Source of the DNA: Neurospora intermedia
Taxonomy: Eukaryota; Ascomycota; Sordariomycetes; Sordariales; Sordariaceae
Reading direction: 5' to 3'
Assembly (NCBI GenBank): GCA_037102815.1
Contig: BTPP01000006.1
Coordinates: 2,418,001-2,482,000 of the forward strand
DNA length: 64,000 nt
Shown here: in pieces, positions 1 to 13,600 of the stretch
How positions within the stretch are numbered: position 1 is the first letter of the stretch
Layout of the letters: each line of letters opens with the position of its first letter
Position numbers and translations under genes: made by a program
Notes under the pieces: model-generated
Database searches by the model: none
What the model saw: the letters and a program-made list of their open reading frames with translations, nothing else
What the model was told of the DNA's origin: nothing

Positions 1-3000
1 ATATTTTTGCTTGGAATATTAGAATGTAACCTCCACTGATTCCCGGATATCATGTGAAGCTCAAGACGAGACGGTCAACACGGGCGCCCAGCATTGGGTT
101 TGAAATATGTCAATCTAGCCATTAAGCTTGGACATCAACGTCAACCAGTTGAGACGTAGATGTGTAGATGAACACATAAAGCGAACACCTTGCTTGGCGA
201 AGAAAAGGTAGAGGGTAGGTAAGCCACTTTGTATAATGGCAAGGTGATGCGGTAAACAACCACATTTGCAATGATACCGTCAATGATCGCAGCCGCGCTG
301 ATGGATGGGGGGGATGGAAAGGAATGGGAAGGATGGAAGTACCAAAACGCGTTGACGGCCCTCGCCGCATCGCGCCTCGCCTAAGGTGATGAGGTGTCCT
401 GACGTGTAGGTGCAGTCATGTTCGGCAGCTCTCGATGTGTGATGCTGAGCCAAGCCGTCCCTGCAGCAGCAGCTCACCTCGACATCTCCTTTCAGCCTGC
501 CCCCTTCAATCTTCCCGCGCCTAGCTCAGCTACAACGAGCTACGAACAGAGCTTGACGGATAATCGCCAGCAGTCTGTCACAAGGCTTGGGGGAGGACGA
601 GGCAGGAGAGGGCTAAATGAACTTTGGTGAACGCCGCGCATGGGCCGAACCTGGTGTTGCACTCTGTCATAATGGAAAGGGGGATGTAGAAGGGAAGAGG
701 GGAAGCGAGAGGGAATCAATGAGCCAAGCGGCTTAGCTCATGGTCGTGCAACTTTTTGTCGCTTGCGGCTTGCGTGTTTCGGTAGACGGCGAGGCCGGAG
801 GGCCGATGTAGCTTGCCAATCCCGTGGTAGCACCACTGCAAGACATGAAAATTTTCTGCGATGCAATCGTCAAGAAAGCAGCAGCATGATCAAGTTCATG
901 ATCGGGATTGATTGATTGGCGTCGTGGGGTTGGCAGACGGAGGAAAAGATAGGCAAAGAAACTAAAAGAAAATTGACAGGACTGACTTGGTTGCGGGGAG
1001 GAAAATTGAGTTGTTGTCAAACGTGGGGGTTTTATGAGGGGGTGAAAATTCAGGTGGAAGGAATATGGATGCAAAGGTGGTGAAGAGAGGCACAAGTGGC
1101 CTGCCGGAGTGCCGCTAGGCTCTGTTGAGTGAAGCTTTGATGAACGCGGGCTCCACCGTAAATACATGGTGGTCCGGACTCGAGCTTCTGTCCCCGTACC
1201 CCACTCTTCTTCAACCACGACATGAACTTGGGATTTCTACCGTGATGCCACCACCTCCATCACGCCGTTATGGCTGGCCAGTGATAAGACGGAGAAAAAG
1301 CCCTTGATCTGGGAATTGTACTCCGACTGATACTCTTCGTCCGCAGCAGCCGTTTCTAGCGTGCACGTCATGCTCCAAAGAATGAGAATAACGTCATCTT
1401 GAGGGCCAACCACCCTGAAGGTGTCGACCGACAAATCAGTTCAGAAGCTTGCCGCAGGAGACCCTTTTGGTTTTCCTCCCTTGTCCCCTTGTGGTTCATC
1501 ATCGAGTGGTGTCTGAAGGATTCGTGTTTGAATCGGGAGAGGATGCAGAAGAGGAGACAAGAGCTCTCCCCGCTCCCTTTGACCCGATAAGCCGAGACGA
1601 ACCTTTAAAACTCTGGGTAGATCATTGCAGCAACGACATCGACAACTTCGGGCTTGGCTTCTTCGTCAAGGCTCGATGTGAGGCGTCGAGTCGACAAGCG
1701 CCGACGAGGGTGTGAACCTGAGCTCGCCGAGGGGTCATAGGCACACTCTGATCTGTCGTCTGGCTAAATTGGACGGAAATGGCACATGTGTATGGAATCT
1801 TGCCGCCCTCCCATCATTTGTCCTCTCCGCATCGCCTCGAACTTCTGAACCCCGAAAACGAAAGCACTTGGCTTGAAGAGAGTGCGGAGTATGGGATGGT
1901 GACCGGGTCTTCTAGAACAATTGCAGAAATCGACAGTGTATCAGCCGGTTGGTTGCACAACCCGATTGCCTTGTGATCACCCGTCCAATTTCTGGCATCC
2001 TATATAGCAGCATATCAGTGAGATGACACTGCCCAGTAATAAAGGGTACACACTTACCTTGTCAAACAAGTACAACAACACTTTCGACCTGTGCTCACTC
2101 AGACAGCGACACAGACGGAGCAACATCAACAAACACAGCATATTTGGCACTTCCAACAGTCCGATGCGGAAGAAGCATACATGGTTTTGGACCCCCGGGA
2201 ATGGCATATCAGAACGATGTAAGGTTTGCATAGTGTCAGAAGGTCATCTCGGCACGATCGTTCCTGTGCTGAGGAAGGCAACTGCGATGTTAACGTATTG
2301 CGTCTCGCCTTGAACTACTATGATGCTTGGTCGGTGATTAACCCAAGCTTTTGTCGCTTCTATCACAACTTTGACAGATACGATGCCCAGAAATAGCCAA
2401 CCTGGCAGTTTCAACTTGGCCGAAGGGCAAAGGACGAAAGGAAGAAGACCATTCTGGATTTTACACCAGTTATCGAAACACGCTGCTGCCGAGCCCACTT
2501 TGGATCCGAAGCGTGTCCTCTGTGTCGAACCTGTAACCCGTTAAACGAATCCTCCATGAGACGTGATATGTCATTTTAGTGCTTCCATCAATCTGAGGTC
2601 AGGCGGTCGGTGAAGTCTGTCATTTCACATGATGTCTAGATGATGCTGGCATTTGTACCAAAAAAAGAAGACAAAAAGAGAAAAACAAGATTGAGCCTGG
2701 CGAGTACTACTCAACTGTCAGTTGCTGATGCGCCATGTGACACTTCATCCTTCATGAGGGCAGTGAAACAGCGAGCACCGGCAGTGGTTCAACGAGCCCA
2801 GAAGGACAGACTCGTGATGTAGGAGCTGAGCTGACTAGAGGCGGTATGAAAATCCCCAGCTTGTCATCAGCAAGGACCGAGTGGATAGTAGGACAATTGA
2901 AGTGAATTAGGGGGATAAATCCGCATTCGCCTTGGCTACTTGGGCGAATGTGAGGTGTGAGCCGGCTGGCTGGTAAAACTGCTTCGCGGAGAAGGCGGAC

Positions 3001-6000
3001 TGACCCGACAAATCATGGATTACGTATTTGCACAGGGCTTCGGCATGACCTCCTTCTAAGAGCAGCAACTTCGAGACAACATGGAAACAGAATGCAAGGT
3101 GCACCCGTAAACCTTTGCGACCACGAGAACGGAGTTCTGGTTACCTCAAGACTGGAATGGTCCACGTTTGTTGGTCCGATTTTCAAGTTGATTCTCTTCG
3201 TTCCATCCGCGGTGTATTCTATGTACAGTCGGCCATGTCCCGGCGAATTTTGTTAGCATGGTGGTCGATACCCCTGTTGTTGCCGATCTGGGGGACTCTG
3301 GAGAAGTCGGCCCCTTTTGATGCGGCTTGGTGGAGACCATCTAGCGTATTTAGGCACCCTAACATGCAGCTTTCTCATTCACCCGTAGCGGGCGGCAAAG
3401 AAATGATGAGGCTGTATCATGGGCCTGTGTCAGGTCGTATGGAACCTGTCAACCCCCTGGATGACCATTAAGAAGCTTGGGATCCGTAAGGTTGTGGTTG
3501 TGTTTTATGCTGCAACCTTTGCAACCGGGCCGAGGTATCGGAGATGCCTGGTAAAGATACGGAAGCCCTTGTACGGTGTTCCATAAGGGGTATCGTTAGG
3601 TTCTGCCTTGATCGGTCGCAGAAGTCCCAATTTGTGTGGTTGGTTTCGCTTGATGTCGATATACATACACTACAGTAAGATGGTGGAGTTGTACGTACAT
3701 TAGCGACCGCTGCAGCGCGGTCCGGCTGTTGCCATGGATCGAACCTGTATCCGCAAATTGTATGTCGGCCCTCTCCTCTTCGACCTGCTTGAGTAAGACA
3801 ATTCGTGAGAGAATCATGAAAGTGCTGAAAACGTGGGATATGTGGTATATGTACTTCAGTGCCGCCTTTTGGTCATTGTCAGAAGGCTGGGGGTTCCCTT
3901 CCTACAAGATAAGATGCTTCATCCAGACCGTACAGACGAATCGATATCTTTCTGGCAAAGGAACGACTTGGGACTCGAACCAGCCAAGTCATCCCGGTAT
4001 GGATCTTGATTTCCCCATACATGCACAGATATTAGACAGTGAGACATTCCGAGGCCAGATGATGTTGTGGATACAGAGGTGTCTTTGAAAGACAAGATTT
4101 TACTACAGGCTGTCAGCGGAGATTCGGCAATGGCCCCACCAATGGACTTATAGGCTGCAGAGCTGCCCGTCGATACCGTTAGGGTTGTGGGATGTGCGCT
4201 GTGGAGGAGGTGTTGGTTTGGACTGCTCTAATCCGATCAGCCAGCATGGGCCGTTGTTGGGCCCAAAGGAGAGTAGCGATTCTTTAGCGTGGAATTGGGC
4301 AAGCGAGGAGGAGGACGAACCCCAGGGTAATTGGCTGCGGGCCTAGCGTAGCCAGTTACCTTATACAAGAACAGGTTAAAAGACGGGCCCAATTCGGCGG
4401 TTTCGTTGATGCATGTGCTCATTTAAAGCTGCAACCATTTTCGCCAGCCTTCTTTGCGCTCTTTCGGATACGCGACCGAGCGGTTACGGCAAACGTAAAG
4501 GCAGAGGGAGACTTTCATGTTGTCCATGTTGTCCATGTTGCCTCATGTCTCGCTGCCTCGGTAAACAGGGAGGCAGGGTGGCTTCCTCTCGTAGCAAAGA
4601 CCCGGGGGAGGCCGGGTGTGGGAAGGATGCAACAAGCCCGTAATTGCAAGTGACGATGGAAAAGGCCGGGTGCCCTGGGAGAGCCCGAATGGGAAGGCTG
4701 AGTGGGCGCGCTTGTCGTGGGAGGTGCGCAACAAAGTAAGATTTTAAGCGAGTGCTTCACGATGGAACCTGTTTCATTGCGTGATGACAAGGTCGCTTCC
4801 GTCGATGCGAATCGATGGCTTGCAGTGCAAAATGGGGCCGGGCAGAGCACGGGGAACAGTGGAACGACTCAGAACACTGGACATCTCCATCCATCGTAGA
4901 GGTACCCACTGAGATGCCTGCCCAGGGCACCCGGCGACGATCGGAGATAGAAGTGGAAGTATCAACCACTACCGTCCACTATGCTGCGGTACATCCGGGT
5001 ATTCTTTCCTCCATGGGCTTGCTCCTGTCATTACCTCTACACGTGCAGTTCGACCCTCCTTCCATTTCCTCACAAAGAGACTGTCCCGAGTCAGGAAGGA
5101 GCCGAGTTTGGGGTTCATCGTACCTGCCAAGGCTACCTTACCTTTGAACCATCTCATCATCGCACTCAGCTTCAGAAAGACTGAACCAGCTAGGGCCGAC
5201 AGCACACTAGCATGAGAGGAAGCAACGTTTCGACTTCTGTGAAGTGGTGTAGTAATCCAGGTTCCCCACGCTCACCTCATCACCGATCTGTGGAAACCCC
5301 TAACATCGAATTCGGGGTCAAGCTGCGTAGAATGCGACTGATAGCAAGACACGAATAGGGGTCCAATCAAGACAGGTCGCATGAGACCAGAATGGGGTGG
5401 GATGAAGCACGGATGGCAGGCGACATTAATGATGCTGAATTCAGGAAATGGCTGCCAGGGCTTGCGGTTTCCATCCCGCTCTGCTCCGAACCTGCCACAT
5501 GGCGCCTGCCAACAGCGTTCACAGGAGGAATGCCCGACACTTCCTGATGCTGGGTCATGACGGATACAACGAAGGCTCGAGGTTGTGATTGCCTTGTCAA
5601 AGGACATCCCAAAGGCACTTCTCGTCTCGACCTTTCCAGCCCGGCTCTTTCCTATGTCGCCGCTTATATTGCCTTCAGCTCGTGTTAGAGTTGTGTGTCT
5701 CCCTACTCCCGTCTATTAAGACGAACTTGTCTTGTAATAAACCTACAGGTGATATCTCACGGACAGAGCTCGTGCCATGAAGCGTGCAGTGTAAATTCAT
5801 CCACCGGGGCAACCTCCCATGGCTACCATTTGGGGCTTCGTGTAGTACCTCTAGGTTGTAACGCGATGACTGTGCCTACAACTAACCTGACCCCTTCCCC
5901 AACAGGCAGGCCACCATAGGCCAGGATGGAGTTGATGCTTACCTACCTCCTCTGCAACTCGGGTACATTATTCATACCTACACCTAGGTAGGTGCCTTGA

Positions 6001-7139
6001 GCCCGGAGCTTTGTGCCTCATGCGAGCGCCAGAGTCACTGCGACTTCCTCTGCAATCTGTGCAACCTGTGCAGCTGCGGTCAAAGGTTCAACGAAACCCG
6101 CCCACCACACCGGGCACCGGGCACCGGACTGCACCTGCTCCCTTAGCATCCCGATCTGGCAGCTCCCATTTCGTCACTGCACCCCGGGCTCGCCTGGTGT
6201 TCCCGGCTTGGGGTCTTGCTTTCTTCCAATTGCTCAATGATCATTCCGGCTTTGATCTGTTCCATCCTGTCTCCCATGTTCTGCAACATAATTGCTAGTA
6301 GCCTTATTACGACCATAGCCCACCCCAGACGGACGCCCATCCCACAATGCCCACAAATGGACAACGGGATGCAGTGCCAGTCTGCCAGTGACTGCACGCA
6401 GTGAGTGACCTGGATGGATGGTTCATCAGCAGCACGGGAAGCAGGCCCTGGACAGCAAGTTGGCAGCTCGAGGTATCCATTTATCATGATCTCTCTCCGG
6501 CCGCTCCTACCTATCCCGCCGTGGCCCATGCCTTTTTCTAGGTAGGTAAAAGTGGCATTCCCCGAGCCCCCATATCCTCATGGCGGGTGTTGGAGGGGAC
6601 AGGGAGACCTTAAAAAGACCGGACCACCCTCTTGCCCGTCGGCCGCCGACCATGGGATATTCTACTCTCACGTCCTTCTCTTTGCCCCTTTGCTTGTCCG
6701 AATGAGAGCGGCGTCCCTCCTCACCTCACCTTGGCGGTTAAGACACCTCTCCGACGTGCAGACCTACCTAGCTTGATCTGTCTGGAAACCAGGAAATGTG
6801 CTTGACCCCATCGCCCGGCTGCCGCAATATCTCGATCGACTTGAACGTCCACTCGAGCAAGTCTTCAGCCAGACCAGCTGTCACTGCCGAGCCGCCGACC
6901 CGGAGATCTTGAGCTGGGAAAATTACATCGATAGATACCGTACGTCTATCTTACTACGCGAATACAGTCAGCAATCTTCACCCCACTCCGACTCCAGTCC
7001 TCCGGGTTAGTCTCCAGGTTGGTTTCCCAACAGTGCAGCTCAGCCGAGATCCTACCCCCCCAGGCCCGGAGTACAAGGCAAGCCTTCCCGACACCCATCC
7101 CGTGAGGTTGCAGCAAGATTGCAGGCAAGCAGTGCCGTA
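1..7139. other. Intergenic, no gene supported
   Basis: No reading frame here looks convincingly coding. The open frames are short (up to about 160 codons), overlap on both strands, and show no recognisable domain or plausible splice structure. The tract has scattered ACCTACCT/CCTAGGTA motifs (for example near 5980-6000 and 6535-6550), which are common in intergenic DNA of this kind. A multi-exon gene of small exons could be missed by eye. Confidence 0.5.
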
Positions 7140-7879
7140 CTGGGAGGAGGGGGGTAGAAGTTGCCGTCAATTGACCATAAAATGACCATTGAAATTTTCA
7201 AACGTTTAGAAGCAAGGAAATAATCCAAGTCCACTACAGAAATTCAGAAACGTTTATATAGGCTAATGACAAAACTGCGCCAAACGTCCGAAAATGCAAA
7301 CGTCCGAAAAAAAATAAACGTCAAAGGGTAGCCAAAAGGATAGGCAAAAGAATAGTGCACCTTCTTAGTGCTTCTTCCTTTTCTTCTTCTTCTTAGCGAT
7401 GCATCCTCTTGGTGGTGCATCTTCTTAGTAGTGCATCTTCTTGGTGGTGCATCTTCTTGGTGGTGCATCTTCTTGGTGGTGCATCTTCTTAGTTGGAACA
7501 TTACGAAAAACATCACATTGTCAAGATTCGAATACGGGACTTGGAGGTAGGTAAAAGATTTCTATTTGCGCGCGAGATAACTTGGCTAAAAGACCATTTC
7601 TATCTGAGAAAATACTCGAGGTTAATGCTTATAGATAGGAAAGTGCTCTTTCTTTTAAGGGAAGGTACTTCTTCCTTAACCTCTGAGTTTTAAGGTTTAA
7701 CATCTAAGACTTCTCAAACGTCCGAAAATCACAACCGTCATTTGACTATCATTAATGTATAGACGTCCTGATGTTCCAACGTTTGAAATTTTCAACGTAA
7801 TTTTCATTCTTATAGTTAAATAACGGTTTCCATATTGTGGAGGGTCAATTGACGGCAACTTCTACCCCCCTCCTCCCAG
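7140..7879. mobile_element. 740-bp MITE-like element with perfect 37-bp terminal inverted repeats
   Basis: The ends 7140-7176 and 7843-7879 are perfect inverted repeats of 37 bp (outer bases CTGGGAGGAG). TA lies directly outside both ends (7138-7139 and 7880-7881), as for Tc1/mariner/pogo insertions. The outer flanks CCG and CGG make the inferred empty site CCGTACGG, a palindrome. The interior is AT-rich and carries the subterminal motif AAACGTCCGAAAA near 7281-7310 and again near 7716-7728. It also holds a 16-bp minisatellite. It encodes no transposase, so it would be non-autonomous. Boundaries and TA duplication are seen directly; the superfamily assignment is inferred. Confidence 0.85.
7401..7491. 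repeat. 16-bp minisatellite inside the MITE
   Basis: About six head-to-tail copies of the unit GCATCTTCTTGGTGGT, with a few substitutions (for example TTAGTAGT in one copy). The repeat explains the apparent Cys/Lys/His-rich periodic frame on the minus strand, which is not a protein. Confidence 0.85.
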
Positions 7880-8845
7880 TACGGTGGTGTCCCATGTTCT
7901 GCGAGCCCCACTTACGCCCGCCAATTTCCAGTCGGTCCCCGTTGGTCGTTGGAGTCCCCGGTCTGGCAAACCCCCAGGCCCCGTCCCAAGAGCCACCACA
8001 GCCAGGGCCTCGTCACCAACCTTTCCGCCCACCGTACTAGCTTACCGTCGCCGCCCACCGTCGCTCTCGCGCCCGCGACTTACACACGAACTTTGGCCAA
8101 ATCTCCACTTCAAGCCCACATTGCCTGGTCCTGTCTGCCATCTTTATATGCTTGTTGCGAGGGCGGCTTTGTTCACCGGAGTCATCGGCACTTTTGCTTT
8201 CCCAACTCTTTTTTTTCTTTGGTCTTATTGCCACCTGTTTCCCGTCGACCTATATACCCGCACGCACGGGCATGAGCATTTGAGAGTTTGCGTATTTCGA
8301 CATCTTTGTTTTTCCCACTCTAGACATTTTTTTTTACCAGGTGCCCACCCCCTGAAGCGAAGGCTTACATCAGTGCACTGGACCACCCCAATCATAGAGG
8401 GCACACTACCCGGGAGTCTCGACCGCACCCAGAGGTACATCAATCACCTGCAACCGCACCTTACCATCGATAGCTTCGATCGAGTCTCGCGTTGCCCCTG
8501 AGCAGCAAAATACCGACAAACATACAGTTCCGAGTCCCAGCTTCAGCGCAATAACCCCAGGGAGTCGAGTCGCAGATACAGGACGCGAAAGTACTGGCCC
8601 GTGATCCCGCCACCAGTCACACATAACCAGCTTTGAGGAAGGAGAAAAAAAAGTTTGGCAATAGGGTTCTTGTGCTAGGAACCAAGCTCCGATCCCGCAG
8701 CAGCGTCACCGCACCACGTCAGCGATTTCTAGAAATTCCAACCCACCCAAGTTTCCATTGCTAGATCCAGCACTCTCGAGGCCTGAAGTCTGAGGTCCGA
8801 TCGCCAGCATCACCTCTAACATTACATCCGAAAGCTTCAACAACC
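7880..8845 (+). promoter_or_regulatory. Upstream region and probable 5' leader of the copper-fist gene
   Basis: This is the interval between the MITE and the start codon at 8846. It is pyrimidine- and C-rich. An open frame of 205 codons crosses it but starts at a GTG, has no domain, and ends before the gene, so I treat it as leader or promoter sequence. No clear TATA box was assigned. Confidence 0.4.
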
Positions 8846-10622
8846 ATGCTCATCAACGGTGAAAAGTGGGCTTGCGAGGCCTGTGTGAGGGGTCATCGTG
8901 TGAGCAACTGCCAACACCACGGTGAGTAACTCCATATTGCCGAGTTCGCATTACATCCCGCTAGCCCTACCTATTACTTGATCCATACTGCACTGCACTG
9001 CACTGGAAGGTCGGCTTGAAAAGGCAAGGGGGGGAGAGTAGGTTTTGGGTGGTGCTGGAACCTGGTTCCAAGGCGAGACGACCTGCCTTGTTTGAAGCCC
9101 CCAGATCGCTAAACCGTGAGCAACCGTGGACACCCGTGGGCACTCGGGTTAGGACATCGTGAGACGATGGGGCCGAAGGAAGCATTGGGAAGAAGGAGGG
9201 CCATTTCTGGTCAACGAAGGTGCAGCTCATGCAATTGGCTTGGCAGCGTCTATTCAATCGTCTTGATATCGGTTCTTTTACGTGGGGAATTGTGCTAATT
9301 TTGCGCGGTGCGGCTGCAGATCGTCCACTCCAGCACATCAACAAAAAGGGGCGGCCGGTTTCGCAATGTCAGCACTGTCGGTCCATGCGCAAGTATCGCG
9401 CCTCGCATGTCAAGTGCGACTGCGGTGAAAAGACGAGCAAGTGCATTCACTTGCAAGTAACGGTCGAGGGTCACAAGGGTGAGCATCCAGTCTTCGCTGT
9501 GCCGGGTTGATGAGGCTGTGCTTTGTCTGACTCTCATATCGTCTACTTGCAGAAAGCTGCTGTTGCAACCATGGCGGTCGCTGTACCTGCTGCCACAAGA
9601 AGGAGCATCCTCAGCTCGAGACCGTCCCCGAGTCTGACTCGGACAAAAGCTGCTCTTCCGTATCGCGAAGCTGCTCAAAGTCCGCTTCCCGCAGCAGGCG
9701 CAGGGCCAACACAACCAACTCGGATGCCATGCTCTCTTTCGACGCCAACGGCCATCACAAGCCCACGTACAAGCATACCAAGCCCTCGCAGAAGTGCGGT
9801 CCTTACACGCTCAGCAGGGGTAACTCCATGCATAGCACCACCTCTAGCCTGGGAGCTCGCTCCGTCGATAACTTGGACGTCAGCGGCAGTGGCCTTGCCA
9901 TGCAGCGTGGAGCACAGTCCGAGTCCGCCTCGCCACTTATGACGGGCTCTTCGACGTTTGCCCAGCTCAACGGACAGCTCCCTCCTTTGGATCTTTCCAG
10001 CATCAAGTACACCCCATATGTCCCCAACAGCGCGGACTTCTTTGGCAGTCTCTCCGACAATGATCAGCCCCTGTTCAGCGCCGGTTTGAGCGCTACCTCT
10101 GTTGATTGGAGCCACTACGAGGGTCTCGACTTGGGCAACAAGTCGGTGGACTTTGCTCCGTCCAGCTATGACCAGGCGCAAAGCTACGGCTCCTTCGATT
10201 ACTACGGATCTGAGTCGCTTTCCACCTTGACCACCAACACATCCACCTCGGGCGACATGTCTGAAGTCGAGGACTTTTTGCCAGCTCTGGATGACTGGGA
10301 GACTACATCTGGTTTCTGTGCCGCTACGTCCGGCAGCGGCTTTGGGTATGGTCAGCCCCAGCCCAACCTCTACGGTGCTGCTGACCCTTTCCTTGACTTC
10401 GAAGAGTTCAAGATGATGAAGGCCGGTGCCAAGTTTTTGGCAAACAACTCGTCACTTGGCAGTGATGATTCCAATCTCTTGACGAGTAACTTACCCGATT
10501 TCAGCAACTTTCCCCTTGAGGATGATCCGGCTTTCTGGATCACTCACTACGGCGGTTTGGCCCTCCAAGACCCCGCCCCAGCCGATGGCACTGTCCACCC
10601 GCTTTGGGATGGCTCATCATGA
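8846..10622 (+). CDS. Copper-fist transcription factor (AceA/GRISEA/CUF1-like)
   Basis: Model: 8846-8921, 9320-9478, 9553-10622, giving 434 aa; the phases close exactly and all introns are GT-AG. Residues 1-40 form a copper fist: MLINGEKWACEACVRGH, the zinc-binding set C10, C13, C22 and H24, and the KGRP minor-groove motif at 35-38. A Cys-rich extension follows (C42, C45, C58, C60, C67, then C81-C83, C89, C91, C92) of the kind that binds Cu(I) in this family. The remaining ~330 residues are Ser/Gly/Asp-rich, mostly disordered and acidic, as expected for an activation region. Family members are nuclear, copper-sensing DNA-binding regulators of copper uptake or detoxification genes. The sequence does not settle which direction applies here. 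Intron 1 (398 nt) is long for such genomes. Confidence 0.93.
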
Positions 10623-13600
10623 CGAGATCTGATTTCAAGTCACACCAACAAAGCGATGTTTCTTGCCTTTCTCGGATACCCATGCCCCGTTCTTAGTCTG
10701 AAATACCAATCCTTCCACATTTATAGTCGGTCCCATCGATACGATATCATGGTCCAATGAGGCCTGTTCAGTATCCAAAGGACCAACATATGCTCCAACA
10801 TGGAGGTGGTGATGGTAGTTTTATTTATGTCGGCGCAGCAGGGAGTTGTTCTTGTGGTATATTCTTTTCCTTTCTTGTTTCTTTTGGGTATCGAAATGGC
10901 ACGAACGCGACGATTTATTTGACTATTTGTCTCTACCAGTTGCATCAAGGCTCGATTTTGTCTTGTTTGGGTATGAAGGCATCGCATATATGGCACTGGA
11001 GTTGGCGGCACTATAAAATAAGAGAGCGAAAACAAAAAGTTGGAAGGATTTTTGCTATATCATCTTTATCACATATACCATTTTCCATTTATGCATTCAT
11101 GGTCAGGCCATCTCACTTTCGCAATAACATGCAGCGAAATGCGATGCTCCTTGGTCAGTCCAAACGTCAAGTACATCATGCTTTATCACAGCATGTGTGC
11201 CCTCCGACACTACGGATGGACCTTGTGGTATTCTTTTGCAGGAGTTACGGGCAGACGTTTTAGGTGTTGAACAAGTCTCATTCCTTATATCATTTACAAG
11301 GGGTTGGGGATTTCTCTTTCCTTCCATGGCCAATTCATGGCTGGGCCACCGAAGCATGTCACCGTCACCATCATCATCGTCACGCCGCCATCAGCGTCAT
11401 CGGAACTGCTCTAACATTGCTCACCAAGGGGAGGCCAACACACAAAATGGATGACTAACCTTGGCGACTCAGCGCCAAAATTGCAGGAATAGCTTCGCGT
11501 TTCGTTCGACACGACCCATCCGAGCTACCTACCGAGCAAGACCGAGTTTCGTCCTCCTGTCCCCCACTGTATCCACGACAAAGGTTTTGTTGGCGGTTTC
11601 CACTCGTTGGCATCGCAATCGTGACTCGGGATCGACAGCTAGATTGCACCAAACAGCATAGGGGTAATGAAGAAAGTGGGTCTCGGGCACCTAGCCCTAA
11701 CTCTGGCTCGGCACGGTGAAGAACAGTGGAGTTCGAGGTGAGCAAACTCGGTCAAGCACTTATTGAACCTAGCGAGTACATGGCGCTGTTTGTTGTTGCG
11801 ATTACAGTGCTGTGGTGAAGTTCTTCAGAGCCCCAGAGGAGGGTGGGTAATAGCGTAGCGCTGATGTGGGGCTATCGGGCTACACTAAGAAGAGAGCATG
11901 TCTTGATGACGTCGAAAGGTGGATCGATGCTAACAATGAAGGATACATACCGCCAGGGTTCGAGCTTGCGCAGCTAGGGGTTTGGCTCATTCGGCAGTCT
12001 TGACCCCACCACCACAACCACATTTTTCATCTGATATGGCTGACCAGTTGACGGATTGCCGCATCCCTAGTCCGCATCTTTTCTTCCTGTGATCCTGCCG
12101 ATTGGTGACAGTGCACAAACCGTTACTCCTACACTACGATCTGAGCCCCCGGACGTGATGGGCTTACCACGGGATATCAGCGGCGGCAGGGTCCACGGCG
12201 TTGAAAAGCTTCCTTACATACGGGGAAATACATAGTGTATACAAGCCGCATTTTTATGCCCCACAAGCCTATCGTGCTAGGGCTTGCAAGCGGCAAGGGC
12301 GGCCATGCTAGGGCTCAGGGTCGTGAGAACCTCTTCGTCTCCGAGGCTACGACTAGGTTACCATCTGGTTTCTGGCGCCAAGCTAGGGTTCCAGCATGCC
12401 GGATCTGGTTTGGTCTGGCTTGGGTGGCATGGTGGATGCCGATCCACAAAGCTGTGAAATGGAAACGTCGAAAATCCCAATTGACAGGCGCACTTGACGC
12501 GCGCTGCGCAAATCGCAACTGTTCAGTGCGAGTGCGGAATGATGGTTGCCAATTGGCCATCGGGACACATTGACCAACGGAACGGAACGTTGACAAACCA
12601 TCATAGTGTGGTAGGTGTTATCACACGTGCGCCATGCCACCGACAATGCGCCGGAGTGACGACAGATGGGGAGGGATTTGGAGGTTGGAGGGAGTCGCTG
12701 GCTACGATGCCATGACACGCATGCGACGTCGATGTTTACATTTGCACACACGGCAAACAGGGTGTTTCAGGGGTAATTATAGGGGCTAAACAAAGGCGAT
12801 CACCCAATTGCATTTCGAGCATGGGCACAGGAAGTGCGGCACTGTCGGGTGTATGGTTTGGGCAATCCGGAGACTACTCCGATTTCAAACGTCCAACCTC
12901 CACAGACTCGTGTTATTTCCGCTCCTTTGCCCCGTGGGCTCTGTCTCCGTGATCTCCGGTTTTTCTGATTTTCCTGGAGTAAAAGCTGGAGAAGGGGTTG
13001 TTAAGGAGGAGATGCTTGACGGATCTGCAAACGACCAGTGAACGAGCCACGTCGAACCATGATGAACTTGCTGACCGACGAGGGTCGATATCCAGGCGGC
13101 AGGTTGATGAAGTAGCGGTGATTTGTGTCAGCCGCAATATGAGGAGGCACCGAGGAGGAGCAATTCTTCTGTCAAGATTTTTGGGTGACATCAAATGGCC
13201 AGCGACCAACGAGAAAGTGAGACGAAAAGTGAAGCTATCCCCACTCGACCCCGACACCTGTCACTGGATCGCCGATTAAAAGTGCACGCGCGTGTGCGGA
13301 TAATGCCGAAAAGAGCTGGTCCATCAGCTAGGATACCTTGACTTGTCGATCCGCCGTGACCTCTAGGCGCTGATAGCGATGCGGGTGGTGTCGTGCTTGC
13401 GAACGACATCGACAGGCCGTGACTCGAGGCTGCGGGACGTGCCAAACTTTGCCAGGCTCGGCCAACAGCATTGAACATGGCCGTCAAATCCGAAGGAGAT
13501 TCGGCAAGTCTTTCGGAGATAAAAAAACAATCTCTTTCGATTTGTCAAAGCGGATTGTGGATCAGGCCATCCTAGTGGAGGACCAGTCCAGCCCGGACCC

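Noticed and set aside
3965-3990. GGACTCGAACC motif resembling the reverse complement of a tRNA T-arm
   Set aside because: The flanking bases do not form a 5-bp stem around the TTCGANN loop, and no D-arm or acceptor stem is found.
7244-7516. Cys/Lys/His-rich repetitive frame that could suggest a metal-binding peptide
   Set aside because: It is the translation of the 16-bp minisatellite inside a transposable element.
7884-8501. 205-codon frame before the copper-fist gene
   Set aside because: Starts at GTG at the edge of the MITE, with no domain; better explained as leader or promoter DNA.
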